A stretch of 20,996 nucleotides of DNA from an uncultured Chromatiaceae bacterium (GCA_946482615.1 CAMLSF010000057.1:1-20996); one strand, 5' to 3'. Counted from the first letter of the stretch, positions 8,873-16,344 are shown. Notes: generated by a model not told the origin, from the letters alone. Translations and numbers: made by a program.

Positions 8873-10192
8873 ATGGCCAAATTATGGAAACTTCCCTATC
8901 TGCCATTCCCTTATCTGTCAGAGTTGGCCGGAACCTTGCTGCTGCCTTTAGTCATAGTGCTGCTGTGTTTACCGCTTCGGGACTGGATCAGCCCCACTGA
9001 TGTTGCCATGCTGCAATTGCTTTGGGTTGCCTGGCAGGCGCAGCAGTACGGCTGGCGCTGGGCCAGCTTAACCACTTTGGTTTCTGTGCTGATGCTGAAC
9101 TGGTGTTTTGTGCCGCCCTATTACACTTTTGATGTGCACGACGCCAGTTTTTTGATCAGTTTTATGGTGATGGTGTTGCTGGGTTTGTTAATCAGCCTGT
9201 TGTCTGAACGCTCGAAACAACAGGTCAAGCGCCTGCGTTATGCCATGTCACAAACCCGTGGTATGTATATGCTCGCCAAAGGTTTAGGCCAAAGGCAGGA
9301 CTGGCAAAAACAATGTGCTTACACGGCCAAATTATTAAGTCGGCGTTTAGGATGCACTGTTCAGGTTGTATTGGGGCAAGAACCAAAAGCTGTGGCCGAT
9401 CATGCTGTGCTCGCTGTGGGCCATCCGGCTGCGGCCTGGATTATGGTGCCACACTCCTTTTTATCCAGCCACCCGACCTTATTGCATACAGCTCAGTCTT
9501 TATTGGCGCAAAGTTATACCAGGCTGGAACTGACGGAAAAAGCGCAGCAAGACAGAGTAACAGCTCAGCTGGAGCAACAAAAAGCTATGTTGTTACGGTC
9601 CTTATCGCACGATTTACGTACGCCTTTGGCCACCATTATGGGTGCATCCAGTATGCTGGCCGACCCGGAGTTGCCCCTGAGTACAGAACAACGCCAGCAG
9701 CAGGCGCAGAATATTTACCAGCAGAGCCAGATTTTAAATCAGCATTTTGAAAAAGTACTGGAGCTGAGTAAAGCCCAGCTGACCACCCATCATATTCAGC
9801 ACAGCGATTTCAGCTCTGACGATTTAGTAGCAGGAGCACTCGCCCGGCGTGGTGATCAGGCGGCAGAACTCAGTGCTAATTTACAGTGCAGCTCTTCAGC
9901 ACCTTTAAAGGGCGATCTGGAACTGTTGGAAATAGCGCTGGCCAATATGCTGGAAAATGCCTTGCGCCACGGCGTTGCTCCTTTTGAATTAAGCATGGGC
10001 CAGAGTGCTTCAGGCTGTTTTATAAGGCTCAGTAACGGCATTAAATCTGCTGTGCCAGCGGCCCGGGATAAAGGCCATGGTTTGGGGCTGAATATTTGTC
10101 AGGCGGTTGCTGCTTTGCATCAGGGCAAGTTTGACCTGAACATCGATCAGGCATCAGAGAAAGTAACTGCAGCTATGGAGTGGCCATTATGA
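8873..10192 (+). CDS. KdpD-like sensor histidine kinase without the N-terminal KdpD/USP domains
   Basis: A 439-residue membrane kinase. Residues about 20-112 are the DUF4118 four-helix membrane domain of KdpD, including PPYYTFDVHDASF (81-93). About 130-215 is a degenerate GAF-like region. HisKA has the phosphorylatable His246 in SLSHDLRTPLA. The ATPase domain has the N box LANMLENALRHG (356-367) and G2 box GHGLGLNI (401-408). The usual G1 box (DxGxG) is not clear: only LSNGIKSA appears there. E. coli KdpD is about 894 residues and carries KdpD and USP domains in its first 400, which are absent here. ATGA overlap with the regulator gene. It most likely senses K+ or turgor and controls the adjacent trkH, not kdpFABC. 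Confidence 0.87.
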   Translation: MAKLWKLPYLPFPYLSELAGTLLLPLVIVLLCLPLRDWISPTDVAMLQLLWVAWQAQQYGWRWASLTTLVSVLMLNWCFVPPYYTFDVHDASFLISFMVMVLLGLLISLLSERSKQQVKRLRYAMSQTRGMYMLAKGLGQRQDWQKQCAYTAKLLSRRLGCTVQVVLGQEPKAVADHAVLAVGHPAAAWIMVPHSFLSSHPTLLHTAQSLLAQSYTRLELTEKAQQDRVTAQLEQQKAMLLRSLSHDLRTPLATIMGASSMLADPELPLSTEQRQQQAQNIYQQSQILNQHFEKVLELSKAQLTTHHIQHSDFSSDDLVAGALARRGDQAAELSANLQCSSSAPLKGDLELLEIALANMLENALRHGVAPFELSMGQSASGCFIRLSNGIKSAVPAARDKGHGLGLNICQAVAALHQGKFDLNIDQASEKVTAAMEWPL

Positions 10193-10878
10193 TCAATACA
10201 ACAGCCTTACCCATTCAGTTATTAGTGCTTGAAGACGATCCGGGTTTACAAAGCTTTTTACACACCCTGCTGCAAAGTCAGGGCTATCAAAGCATGATCC
10301 AGGCTGAAGGCCAACAAGGTTTTGCCCTGCTAAAAAATCATAGTTTTGACTTAATTCTGCTGGATTTAGGTTTAGCCGATATGGATGGCATTGAATGGCT
10401 GCAGCAACTGCGCAGCTGGTCCGAAGTACCTGTGATTGTGATTTCAGCCCGGGGTAAAGAGCAGGACAAAGTAAGGGCGTTAGACTCTGGCGCGAATGAC
10501 TATGTGACCAAACCTTTTAGCTCAGCCGAGCTGTTAGCACGTGTTCGGGCCACATTACGACAACAACAAAAAACCGCCAAGCCTTTAGCTTTTGCCGATA
10601 TCAGGCTGGACCCTGTGCAACGCATCGTCACCAAAGCTGGTGAACAGGTGCATCTGACCAAAACCGAATACGATATTTTATTGCTGCTGGTGCGGCATTT
10701 AGGTTCAGCTTTGACACACAATCAGATTTTGCAGCAGGTTTGGGGTGAACATTACCAGGACAGACCTGAATACATCCGGGTGCATATGGCGCAGCTACGG
10801 CAAAAACTGGAAGATAACCCTTCAGCGCCACGGCATTTAAAAACCGAGGCTGGCGTGGGCTACAGGCTTTGTGAGTAG
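10189..10878 (+). CDS. KdpE-like OmpR/PhoB-family response regulator
   Basis: 229 residues. The receiver domain has the acidic pair in LEDDPG, phosphoacceptor Asp59 in LLDLGL, Ser86 in VISAR and Lys108 in VTKPF. The C-terminal winged helix has LTKTEYDILLLLVRH, then VWGEHYQDRPEYIRVHMAQLRQKLE and GVGYRL, all typical of KdpE. The ATG at 10189 overlaps the kinase stop as ATGA, so I prefer it to the GTG at 10180. It should be phosphorylated by the upstream KdpD-like kinase and activate trkH through the TTTATA-N5-TTTATA repeat, by inference from E. coli KdpE. The stop lies five bases from the end of a convergent gene. Confidence 0.9.
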   Translation: MINTTALPIQLLVLEDDPGLQSFLHTLLQSQGYQSMIQAEGQQGFALLKNHSFDLILLDLGLADMDGIEWLQQLRSWSEVPVIVISARGKEQDKVRALDSGANDYVTKPFSSAELLARVRATLRQQQKTAKPLAFADIRLDPVQRIVTKAGEQVHLTKTEYDILLLLVRHLGSALTHNQILQQVWGEHYQDRPEYIRVHMAQLRQKLEDNPSAPRHLKTEAGVGYRLCE

Positions 10879-10879
10879 G

Positions 10880-10891
10880 CCGATTAATCGG
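10880..10891. terminator. Small palindrome between convergent genes
   Basis: CCGATTAATCGG is a perfect 12-base palindrome lying in the gap between the response regulator and VOC genes, and includes the VOC stop codon. No clear T-run follows on either strand. A weak bidirectional terminator is possible. Confidence 0.25.
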
Positions 10892-11288
10892 GCTTAGGGC
10901 ATACAATTTCCCAAAGATGCCCATCCGGATCACTGACATAACCTATATAGCCACCAAATGATGCATCTATCGCAGCAGCTACCGGAGCGTCTCCGCCATA
11001 TTTTACGGCTTGCTCAAGTGCATGATCTACGTCCTGTTTCGTTTCAACCGCACAACTTATGATGGCAGGCGCTGAGTTGCCGGGTAAAAGTGCAGCTCGT
11101 CCTGCTTTGATGCTATATGACTCGTAACTTGTTTTTTCCATTAAAAAAACGGACAGATTGGGAAATTCCAGCGCAATAATCCCCTGTTCTATTTTTGCAT
11201 CTGAAAAGCCAAAAACGCCTTGGTAAAAAACAAGAGTTTTCTCCGGTTCTGTCACAGGAAGACAAAGTACAGTAGTTTTAATCTTCAT
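10884..11288 (-). CDS. VOC-superfamily (glyoxalase/bleomycin resistance-like) protein
   Basis: A 134-residue protein with the paired beta-alpha-beta-beta-beta modules of the vicinal oxygen chelate fold. VTEPEKTLVFYQGVFGF opens it and GYIGYVSDPDGHLWEIV closes it; the last Glu is a usual metal ligand. Members include glyoxalases, dioxygenases and antibiotic-binding proteins. The substrate cannot be told from the sequence. ATG at 11288 follows AGGAG with five bases between. It converges with the response regulator gene. Confidence 0.85.
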   Translation of the reverse strand: MKIKTTVLCLPVTEPEKTLVFYQGVFGFSDAKIEQGIIALEFPNLSVFLMEKTSYESYSIKAGRAALLPGNSAPAIISCAVETKQDVDHALEQAVKYGGDAPVAAAIDASFGGYIGYVSDPDGHLWEIVCPKPD

Positions 11289-11326
11289 AAGCGCTCCTGA
11301 TCCCCTGCTTGTAGCAGCTCCTATAC

Positions 11327-11803
11327 CTATTCAGCTTCTATTTGGGTTGAATTATTTACCTCATTTTTATCTTTTCTATGGTTTTCAAACATCTCTATCG
11401 CACTTTTTAAGAAACCAAACATACCTAAAGCCAAGACTATAATTCCGACAGACATGTCCTTTAACACGCCCTGTTCTGAACTGAAATATCCAATCAGTCC
11501 AAGGAGCAGAAACAGCATAATCATCATGCACATAAGTATTATCGCGATTTTCCCCTTTTTGGGGTTTTGCCATATATGAAGTGAGACTTTGTTCTGGGTT
11601 TTCGTTGTATCCTGTAATGAAGAAAAACTGATCCCCAGCCCCATAAAAATTAAAGCCGAATTTAGATTATCAAACAGCAAAGCAGGGTTTTCTTTTAGTT
11701 TTTCGAATCCGGACAGATAGGGAATAAAGGAAAAATACAGTGCAGTGAGCATTAATGGATACTGCAAGTAACTGATGTACTGAAATGCCTGTTTAAAATT
11801 CAT
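11327..11803 (-). CDS. Four-helix membrane protein of unknown function
   Basis: A 158-residue protein with four hydrophobic stretches: about YPLMLTALYFSFIPYL, LNSALIFMGLGISF, IAIILMCMMIMLFLLLGL and VGIIVLALGMFGFL. A basic loop (TKTQNKVSLHIWQNPKKGK) sits between helices two and three. The tail is charged (NHRKDKNEVNNSTQIEAE). I do not recognise the family. I prefer the ATG at 11803; a GTG at 11812 is in frame. It lies 42 bases after the tail-sheath gene on the same strand, so co-transcription is possible. Confidence 0.65.
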   Translation of the reverse strand: MNFKQAFQYISYLQYPLMLTALYFSFIPYLSGFEKLKENPALLFDNLNSALIFMGLGISFSSLQDTTKTQNKVSLHIWQNPKKGKIAIILMCMMIMLFLLLGLIGYFSSEQGVLKDMSVGIIVLALGMFGFLKSAIEMFENHRKDKNEVNNSTQIEAE

Positions 11804-11845
11804 TCTTTTCACTCTGTTAGTATATTGCCTTGTTGCCCTGTCAAA

Positions 11846-13426
11846 TCAACCGGGTGTCGCCTGTTGTTGTTCAAACGAAATCACCATAAATTCAGCAGGC
11901 CGAACCACTGCCACCATGACCGTTATCCGTAGATAGCCGTTCAGTACATCATCTGCCGTCATGGTCGAGCCTAAGCCAACATTAACATTGAAAGCGTCAG
12001 CAGCAGTGGCACCTTGTAAGCCCCCCTCTTTCCAGACACCGGTTAAAAAACTGCTGATCATGCTTTTCAGTGCTGCCCAGGTATTGGCATCGTTCGGCGA
12101 AAAAACATAGGCTCGAGCGGCTAACTTGATCGATTGCTCGAGAAAAGTCATGGTTCTGCGCACGGCAATATAGCGCCAATCCTGACTATTGCCATCCAGT
12201 GTTCTGGCTCCCCATATCAATATGCCCTGGCCGTTAAAAAAACGGATGGCGTTGATGGACTTGCCTGAAACTGCGTCAATATTCAGGTTTTCCTGCTGGC
12301 TATCCGTCAAACGTATAGGTAAAGACACAGCACCAACAATAGAAGTATTGGCCGGAGAATTCCAGACGCCGGTCTCTTGGTCATTCACGGTATAAACACC
12401 AGCCATAGCGCCACTTGGCGGCAGTATATTGGCCGAACTTAATACATGATTGATGATCTGGCCATAGACAGGGCTGGCGACCAAAAGAGCAGCCTGCAGC
12501 TGACTGTTTTTCAGAGGGTTAGCAGGAGGTGTTTGGATCGCGGCAAGAATTTGCGCAGCGGCCGGATTTGGCGCCGATGCGGGGTTCAGAAAAGGCGCAA
12601 GCTGACTGGTATCGCCACCAAATAAATTCGTAAAATCTATATCGCTTGACTGCATCACCGTAGTGCCAATAAAGGGGTAATAACTGATGCCGTAGTTAAG
12701 CCCTACAGTGCCGGTACTGTTGCGGAAGTTTTGAATGTCATTGCTGTATAAAACAGGATCCGGGTTTGCACCACCAATGACATCGAAGATACATACAGCT
12801 GTTTGCATAGTGTCTGCCTGCAACAACATACTTTGCATCAAACTGGCATTGTCGCTTAACGACAGCAGTGTTGCCTCAGGGCAGATATAGATAGTGGGTT
12901 CAGGTTCATTTTTTAACAAAGCCAAACCACGTTGCAAATCGGCTACTAACACATTCGGGTTCATCAGAGTCGCCGCAGGATCTGTGACGGGTTTTCCGCT
13001 GGCCGGGCCATAACTCCCGACTGCGACTATATAGGCATCTCCTCCGCCATTTTGATAAAACAAACGAATGCTGTTGTACAGATAATAAATTGTATTGGGA
13101 TCAGGCAATACCACATAACACTGCCCGTTGAGCGTTAAAAACTCCCCACTTTTAGGGGGATTCTTTTGCGCAACCAGATAATACTGAGGGCTATATTGTT
13201 TGGCAGGATCCGCTGGCGGTAGTGGGTCAGGCAGCATAAAAATCGCCTGAAATTCGGCGAAGGAACTAATCTTTACGGCCTTGTTGTAATACGACTGCCC
13301 CTGCCATTCTGCCTGTGGCGTATAACCAATAAATGCCGGTACAGCAGTGGCGACCGGAACTACAGAATTTGGAAATCCATTAATCTCATTGATATAAACA
13401 CCGGGTGTTGCCAAGGTTGTGGCCAT
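11846..13426 (-). CDS. Contractile tail sheath protein (phage or contractile injection system type)
   Basis: 526 residues. The N terminus has the sheath opening PGVYINEINGFPNSV then VPAFIGYT. The C terminus has the most conserved sheath block: GQGILIWGARTLDG, QDWRYIAVRRTMTFLEQSI, VFSPNDANTWAALKSMISSFL, and VVRPAEFMVISFEQQ. The middle (about 160-370) is a variable insertion rich in Pro and Asn. Sheath subunits polymerise around a tube and contract to drive it through a membrane. ATG at 13426 has AAAGGA upstream; the longer frame to 13459 lacks a better site. No tube, baseplate, spike or ATPase gene is seen beside it, so it is isolated. It could be a remnant, or a subunit supplied to a machine encoded elsewhere. 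Confidence 0.88.
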   Translation of the reverse strand: MATTLATPGVYINEINGFPNSVVPVATAVPAFIGYTPQAEWQGQSYYNKAVKISSFAEFQAIFMLPDPLPPADPAKQYSPQYYLVAQKNPPKSGEFLTLNGQCYVVLPDPNTIYYLYNSIRLFYQNGGGDAYIVAVGSYGPASGKPVTDPAATLMNPNVLVADLQRGLALLKNEPEPTIYICPEATLLSLSDNASLMQSMLLQADTMQTAVCIFDVIGGANPDPVLYSNDIQNFRNSTGTVGLNYGISYYPFIGTTVMQSSDIDFTNLFGGDTSQLAPFLNPASAPNPAAAQILAAIQTPPANPLKNSQLQAALLVASPVYGQIINHVLSSANILPPSGAMAGVYTVNDQETGVWNSPANTSIVGAVSLPIRLTDSQQENLNIDAVSGKSINAIRFFNGQGILIWGARTLDGNSQDWRYIAVRRTMTFLEQSIKLAARAYVFSPNDANTWAALKSMISSFLTGVWKEGGLQGATAADAFNVNVGLGSTMTADDVLNGYLRITVMVAVVRPAEFMVISFEQQQATPG

Positions 13427-13468
13427 TTTTTGTCGTCCTTTTTCTGGGTGCCGCTTCACAAAGTTTTA

Positions 13469-14020
13469 TCAGTTGAGAGCCTTTTGTAGCTCTGTGGTTG
13501 TGACTACTGTGGCGTACTCACCATGAAGATTTGCTAATGCCATGGCATGTACTTCCTCAGCACTGCGTAAAACTCCATTGTAGTCCGGCTTGGCAAACGC
13601 AAAAGTTGCATCAGCGGCCACATAAGTTTTAAAGCCAAGATTACCAGCTGTACGAGCTGTTGCTTCGACAGAATTGTTGGTGCTTACGCCAACTATAGCA
13701 ACTGTGTCTATGCCTCTGACCCTGAGCCAACGCTCAAGCCCGGAATGAATAAAAGCGTCCGGCACATTCTTTTCAACGACATATTCGCTGGTTAATGGTT
13801 GTAAATCCTGCTGGAACTCAACACCGGGTTGTCCAGGCCAAAACGGAGATCCGGGTGTTCTTGAAATATGACGAACATGAACAATGGGGGCTTTCGCGTG
13901 TCGCCATGCATTCAAGGTTCCGGCTATGGCCTGCTCGGCTAGCGGGTTATTGCGAACACCTGCTGAGGCCTCAAGCATAGCACGCTGCATATCAATAATG
14001 ATGAGGGCCGGTCTGTTCAT
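13469..14020 (-). CDS. Isochorismatase-family hydrolase with Ser replacing the nucleophilic Cys
   Basis: 183 residues of the isochorismatase-like (cysteine hydrolase) fold. Asp10 in IIIDMQ and Lys84 in VVEKNVPDAF fit the Asp-Lys-Cys triad. The third position, in GVSTNNSVEATARTAGNLGF (111-130), is Ser117 (codon TCT), one base from Cys. The non-proline cis-peptide segment before it is otherwise usual. Members hydrolyse amides or vinyl ethers. The Ser change may alter or abolish thiol chemistry; EntB also lacks this Cys yet is active, so loss of function cannot be assumed. ATG at 14020 has AGGA 11 bases upstream. It starts 54 bases beyond the last attC but no attC follows it, so I place it outside the cassette array. 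Confidence 0.85.
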   Translation of the reverse strand: MNRPALIIIDMQRAMLEASAGVRNNPLAEQAIAGTLNAWRHAKAPIVHVRHISRTPGSPFWPGQPGVEFQQDLQPLTSEYVVEKNVPDAFIHSGLERWLRVRGIDTVAIVGVSTNNSVEATARTAGNLGFKTYVAADATFAFAKPDYNGVLRSAEEVHAMALANLHGEYATVVTTTELQKALN

Positions 14021-14073
14021 AAGCGAATGGGTCCTGAGCTTTAAGCCGCGCGGTTTGACGTAAAAAGCGTCCG

Positions 14074-14145
14074 AATGAACGCTCGCATTTGCGGCTGGTT
14101 TGGAGTGCAGCGGAAAACCAGTCCGACAACATGCGCTTGTTATGT
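14074..14145 (-). other. attC site 1 (72 bp, array end, degenerate outer core)
   Basis: In gene sense it runs from ACATAAC to GTTCATT. Between them are arms such as CTGGTTT/AAACCAG and GCGCAT/ATGCGAGCG that fold it. The distal core GTTCATT departs from GTTRRRY at one place, as is common at the last site. The ACATAAC core contains the TAA stop of the nucleotidyltransferase gene. Confidence 0.75.
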
Positions 14146-14439
14146 TTGTCTGAACAGAATAGTTTTCCGAACAATTTCATTAATGCAAGTTTCTGCTTTT
14201 TCTTCATCTACAGTTCCCAAAAGAATGGCTTCTGAAACCTTAATAAAGTCAAAATTTTCTTCTGATGATTTTGAAAGGATAGTAACACTAGCCCCGTAAA
14301 TTTCTTTTAGTATTGTTTTTTTAATATTAATAGCCATCAAGCAAGATTCACTTGAAATTGAATCATGGACTATCAGGAAGTCAATATCCCCATAAGATGT
14401 ACTTGACTTAAAATATGAACCAAACCCATATATCAGCAT
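14140..14439 (-). CDS. Minimal nucleotidyltransferase (MNT-like) domain protein
   Basis: 99 residues. GFGSYFKSSTSYGDIDFLIV carries the nucleotidyltransferase signature: Gly7-Ser8, a spacer of nine residues, then Asp18 and Asp20 that would hold Mg2+. The third acidic residue, expected on the strand ASVTIL, is not evident, so activity is uncertain. Minimal NTases transfer nucleotides to proteins or tRNA, and act as antitoxins in MNT/HEPN pairs. No HEPN partner (RxxxxH) is seen here. ATG at 14439 lies nine bases after the stop of the preceding gene with no strong ribosome site, so translation is probably coupled. The TAA is inside the attC core. Third gene of a three-gene cassette. Confidence 0.72.
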   Translation of the reverse strand: MLIYGFGSYFKSSTSYGDIDFLIVHDSISSESCLMAINIKKTILKEIYGASVTILSKSSEENFDFIKVSEAILLGTVDEEKAETCINEIVRKTILFRQT

Positions 14440-14448
14440 TGCTAAATA

Positions 14449-14859
14449 TTAAATCCAGCCATTCTCTTGAAATTTCTCCCTTTCATATTTGGTGAGATAC
14501 TCCCAATAATTTGGCATGTTAAGTGCTGCCATAAAACCGCCAATATCATAAACGCCCACTTGTTCGCTCATGCAGTGACGTTTTACATCGAAAGTGTAAC
14601 CACACCAGTTCGAGCTTATTATAACTGCATCTAATTTACCCAACTCCATGCAACTCTCGATATATTCAGCAACGTCAAACGAATAGCACTCGCAAATAAA
14701 AGTCCTTATTGTCGTTCCATCTGAACGCTGAATGTCATAGAGACTGGGGTTGATCTTTCTGATCGAATTAACCTTGCTGTGCTCACTCATCCTTGATTCA
14801 AAAAAACTGTAGTTCCCGTAGTAACTCATCCATGGAAATTCATTGTTATGTGCAGGCAC
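14449..14859 (-). CDS. Unknown protein, middle gene of the three-gene cassette
   Basis: 136 residues, mixed alpha/beta, no signal or membrane helix. Notable parts are DGTTIRTFICECYSFDVAEY, LDAVIISSNWCGYTFDVKRH and VGVYDIGGFMAALNMPNYW. The strand-turn-helix pattern with an invariant-looking SSNW and DVK could be a Rossmann-like or nuclease-like fold, but I cannot name a family. GTG at 14859 is chosen because AGGAG ends six bases before it; the signal lies inside the end of the HNH gene, whose stop is one base away. Met11 is an alternative. Such tight packing says it works with the HNH and nucleotidyltransferase proteins. Confidence 0.7.
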   Translation of the reverse strand: MPAHNNEFPWMSYYGNYSFFESRMSEHSKVNSIRKINPSLYDIQRSDGTTIRTFICECYSFDVAEYIESCMELGKLDAVIISSNWCGYTFDVKRHCMSEQVGVYDIGGFMAALNMPNYWEYLTKYEREKFQENGWI

Positions 14860-14860
14860 A

Positions 14861-15559
14861 CTATTCTCCTAATACAAGCTCTTCAAATTCCTTCGGGAAG
14901 CCAACCACAGCTTGATAGGGTATTTCATCTCGCACCCATTTTTCATAGCTTTCTACATGAGATATAAACTTACTTACGATTCTCTGCTCTGCACGTGAAA
15001 ACAACACTCGGTTTTCAATTAGCAACTTCATTGCCTCACGATTATTTGGAACAATTATCGATAGCCTAGATGAAGTCCATAACGCATAAATTGCGTCATT
15101 ATTCGGGTGCTTTTTAGCATTATCAGACAAAGGGCCGAATTGCTCCCAAGCTTGATGGTTTTCGGCCAAGAGAATTGAAAGCTGATCTTTCAGCTGATCT
15201 ACTTCCTCGATCTTTACGCCATCTAATCGATTTGCAACTGAAGTTTCGTGCTCAACTTTCATTTCGTGAAGCATTTCTACTGTGTAGTACTCTTCGTTCT
15301 CGGCTTTATCAATTAAAGTGTGGTGAGTCGGGCATAGTAGTATTAGGTTTTCATAACTATCCCTCTCTTTGTCGGTTTGGTTCTCATCATAACGATTCGA
15401 GCCTGGTTTATTGCCTTTTATATGCGCCATTTCGCCCAACGTATATGGTGCATATCCAGCTGCTTCCGGAACTGTCAGCTTTTCAATGCACGCAGAAAAT
15501 GAGCAGCGACCTGCTGCATTTGACCAAAGTAGTTTGATTGATTTATCGGATATCGCCAC
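14861..15559 (-). CDS. HNH endonuclease-domain protein
   Basis: 232 residues. The N-terminal half has a zinc-bound HNH motif: Cys19 and Cys24, GEMAHIKG with His46, then ENLILLCPTHHTLID with Asn71, Cys76, His79 and His80. Residues about 112-135 look helical. The C-terminal part (about 135-230) is an unassigned domain with IIVPNNREAMKLLIENR, FISHVESYEKW and VVGFPKEFEELV. HNH enzymes cut DNA; many act in restriction or other defence. GTG at 15559 follows AGGAG with five bases between. It is first in a cassette that has no attC until after the third gene. Confidence 0.83.
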   Translation of the reverse strand: MAISDKSIKLLWSNAAGRCSFSACIEKLTVPEAAGYAPYTLGEMAHIKGNKPGSNRYDENQTDKERDSYENLILLCPTHHTLIDKAENEEYYTVEMLHEMKVEHETSVANRLDGVKIEEVDQLKDQLSILLAENHQAWEQFGPLSDNAKKHPNNDAIYALWTSSRLSIIVPNNREAMKLLIENRVLFSRAEQRIVSKFISHVESYEKWVRDEIPYQAVVGFPKEFEELVLGE

Positions 15560-15586
15560 AAGCGCTCCTAAAGTGACGGGCTGAAA

Positions 15587-15670
15587 ACATAACTATAAGC
15601 TTTGGGGCGGCTGGAGCTCAGCGGAAGCCGTCCCAGCCGCATTTGCGGCGACAAAAGCGCCTTGTTAAGT
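15587..15670 (-). other. attC site 2 (84 bp)
   Basis: In gene sense from ACTTAAC to GTTATGT. The arms GCGGCTGG/CCAGCCGC (8 bp) form its stem. It follows the 72-residue gene and precedes the HNH gene. Confidence 0.8.
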
Positions 15671-15682
15671 GGCTTTTAACTA

Positions 15683-15901
15683 TTAAGTCCGTTCTAAATC
15701 GACTGGCTCAGAAGAGTAATGTATCAATCCACAAGATTCACTTAGTACCATCACACCAGAACCCAAATAGGCCCATTCGTTTTCTGGATATGCTGGCGAA
15801 TACTCTTCTGAGTCTATTGAGAACACAACGATACCACTACTGCCATCCTCAAAAATGACCTTGTCGTTTAAATGTATTCCTGTTCCGTCGCGGTATTTCA
15901 T
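15683..15901 (-). CDS. Small cassette protein of unknown function, SH3/KOW-like
   Basis: 72 residues, mostly beta. The pattern IHLNDKVIFEDGSSGIVVFSI looks like a KOW or SH3-like small barrel, and SPAYPENEWAYLGSGVMVLS and GLIHY follow. I recall similar proteins in cassette arrays but no function. ATG at 15901 lies only five bases from the core of the upstream attC, so the leader is made almost wholly of attC sequence. Sole gene of its cassette. Confidence 0.65.
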   Translation of the reverse strand: MKYRDGTGIHLNDKVIFEDGSSGIVVFSIDSEEYSPAYPENEWAYLGSGVMVLSESCGLIHYSSEPVDLERT

Positions 15902-15906
15902 TTGTC

Positions 15907-15984
15907 ACTTAACGCCCGCCACAAACGCGAGCAACTTGTTGCGAGTCGAGCCGCAAAGTGGCGTTTTGATGGCGATTGTTAGGC
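15907..15984 (-). other. attC site 3 (78 bp)
   Basis: On the plus strand ACTTAAC (15907-15913) and GTTAGGC (15978-15984) both fit the core rule exactly. A perfect palindrome GCAACTTGTTGC lies inside. The site is four bases after the stop of the 80-residue membrane protein. Confidence 0.85.
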
Positions 15985-15988
15985 AACA

Positions 15989-16231
15989 TTATTTGGGCAT
16001 TCCTGTGTTTATATTTTTTACAACTTGCTCGACGCAAACAAGAAGAACTCCGACAATATATGCGATGCCAAGACCATACTGATATTTCAAAAGTGTGCTT
16101 TGGATAGCGTCGAAAGACACCTGAAAGATTAAAGCTACAAAACATAGACCTATCGAAATAGCTATGACAAGAGCAATACCTGTTGCAAACACGCTCCGAA
16201 CAAATATTGACATAAATTTCTGAACAGTCAC
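15989..16231 (-). CDS. Small two-helix membrane protein (cassette)
   Basis: 80 residues with two hydrophobic helices, FATGIALVIAISIGLCFVAL and LGIAYIVGVLLVCVE, and short charged ends. No family recognised. The GTG at 16231 gives this length; ATG at 16213 is also possible, and neither has a strong ribosome site. Sole gene of its cassette, beside a SLATT-like membrane protein cassette. Confidence 0.55.
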   Translation of the reverse strand: MTVQKFMSIFVRSVFATGIALVIAISIGLCFVALIFQVSFDAIQSTLLKYQYGLGIAYIVGVLLVCVEQVVKNINTGMPK

Positions 16232-16253
16232 TCTAATTGAATTCCGAATTGTG

Positions 16254-16337
16254 GCCTAACGCAAAGCTTTGGGGCGGCTGAAGCACAGCGAAAGCCTTCC
16301 CAGCAGCGATAGCTGCGACAATAGCGCCTTGTTATGA
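16254..16337 (-). other. attC site 4 (84 bp)
   Basis: Plus-strand GCCTAAC (16254-16260) and GTTATGA (16331-16337) are the core sites. The inner sequence GGGGCGGCTGAAGCACAGCG parallels that of attC 2. It ends eight bases before the stop of the SLATT-like gene. Confidence 0.8.
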
Positions 16338-16344
16338 CTTTGCA

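Noticed and set aside
9313..9750. Alternative frame inside the kinase gene
   Set aside because: It overlaps the kinase and HisKA coding and has no domain of its own.
11846..14020. Prophage
   Set aside because: Only a sheath gene is phage-like; no capsid, terminase, tube or lysis genes are present.
13469..14020. Isochorismatase-like gene as a cassette
   Set aside because: It lies beyond the last attC and no attC follows its stop; its base composition matches the flanks.
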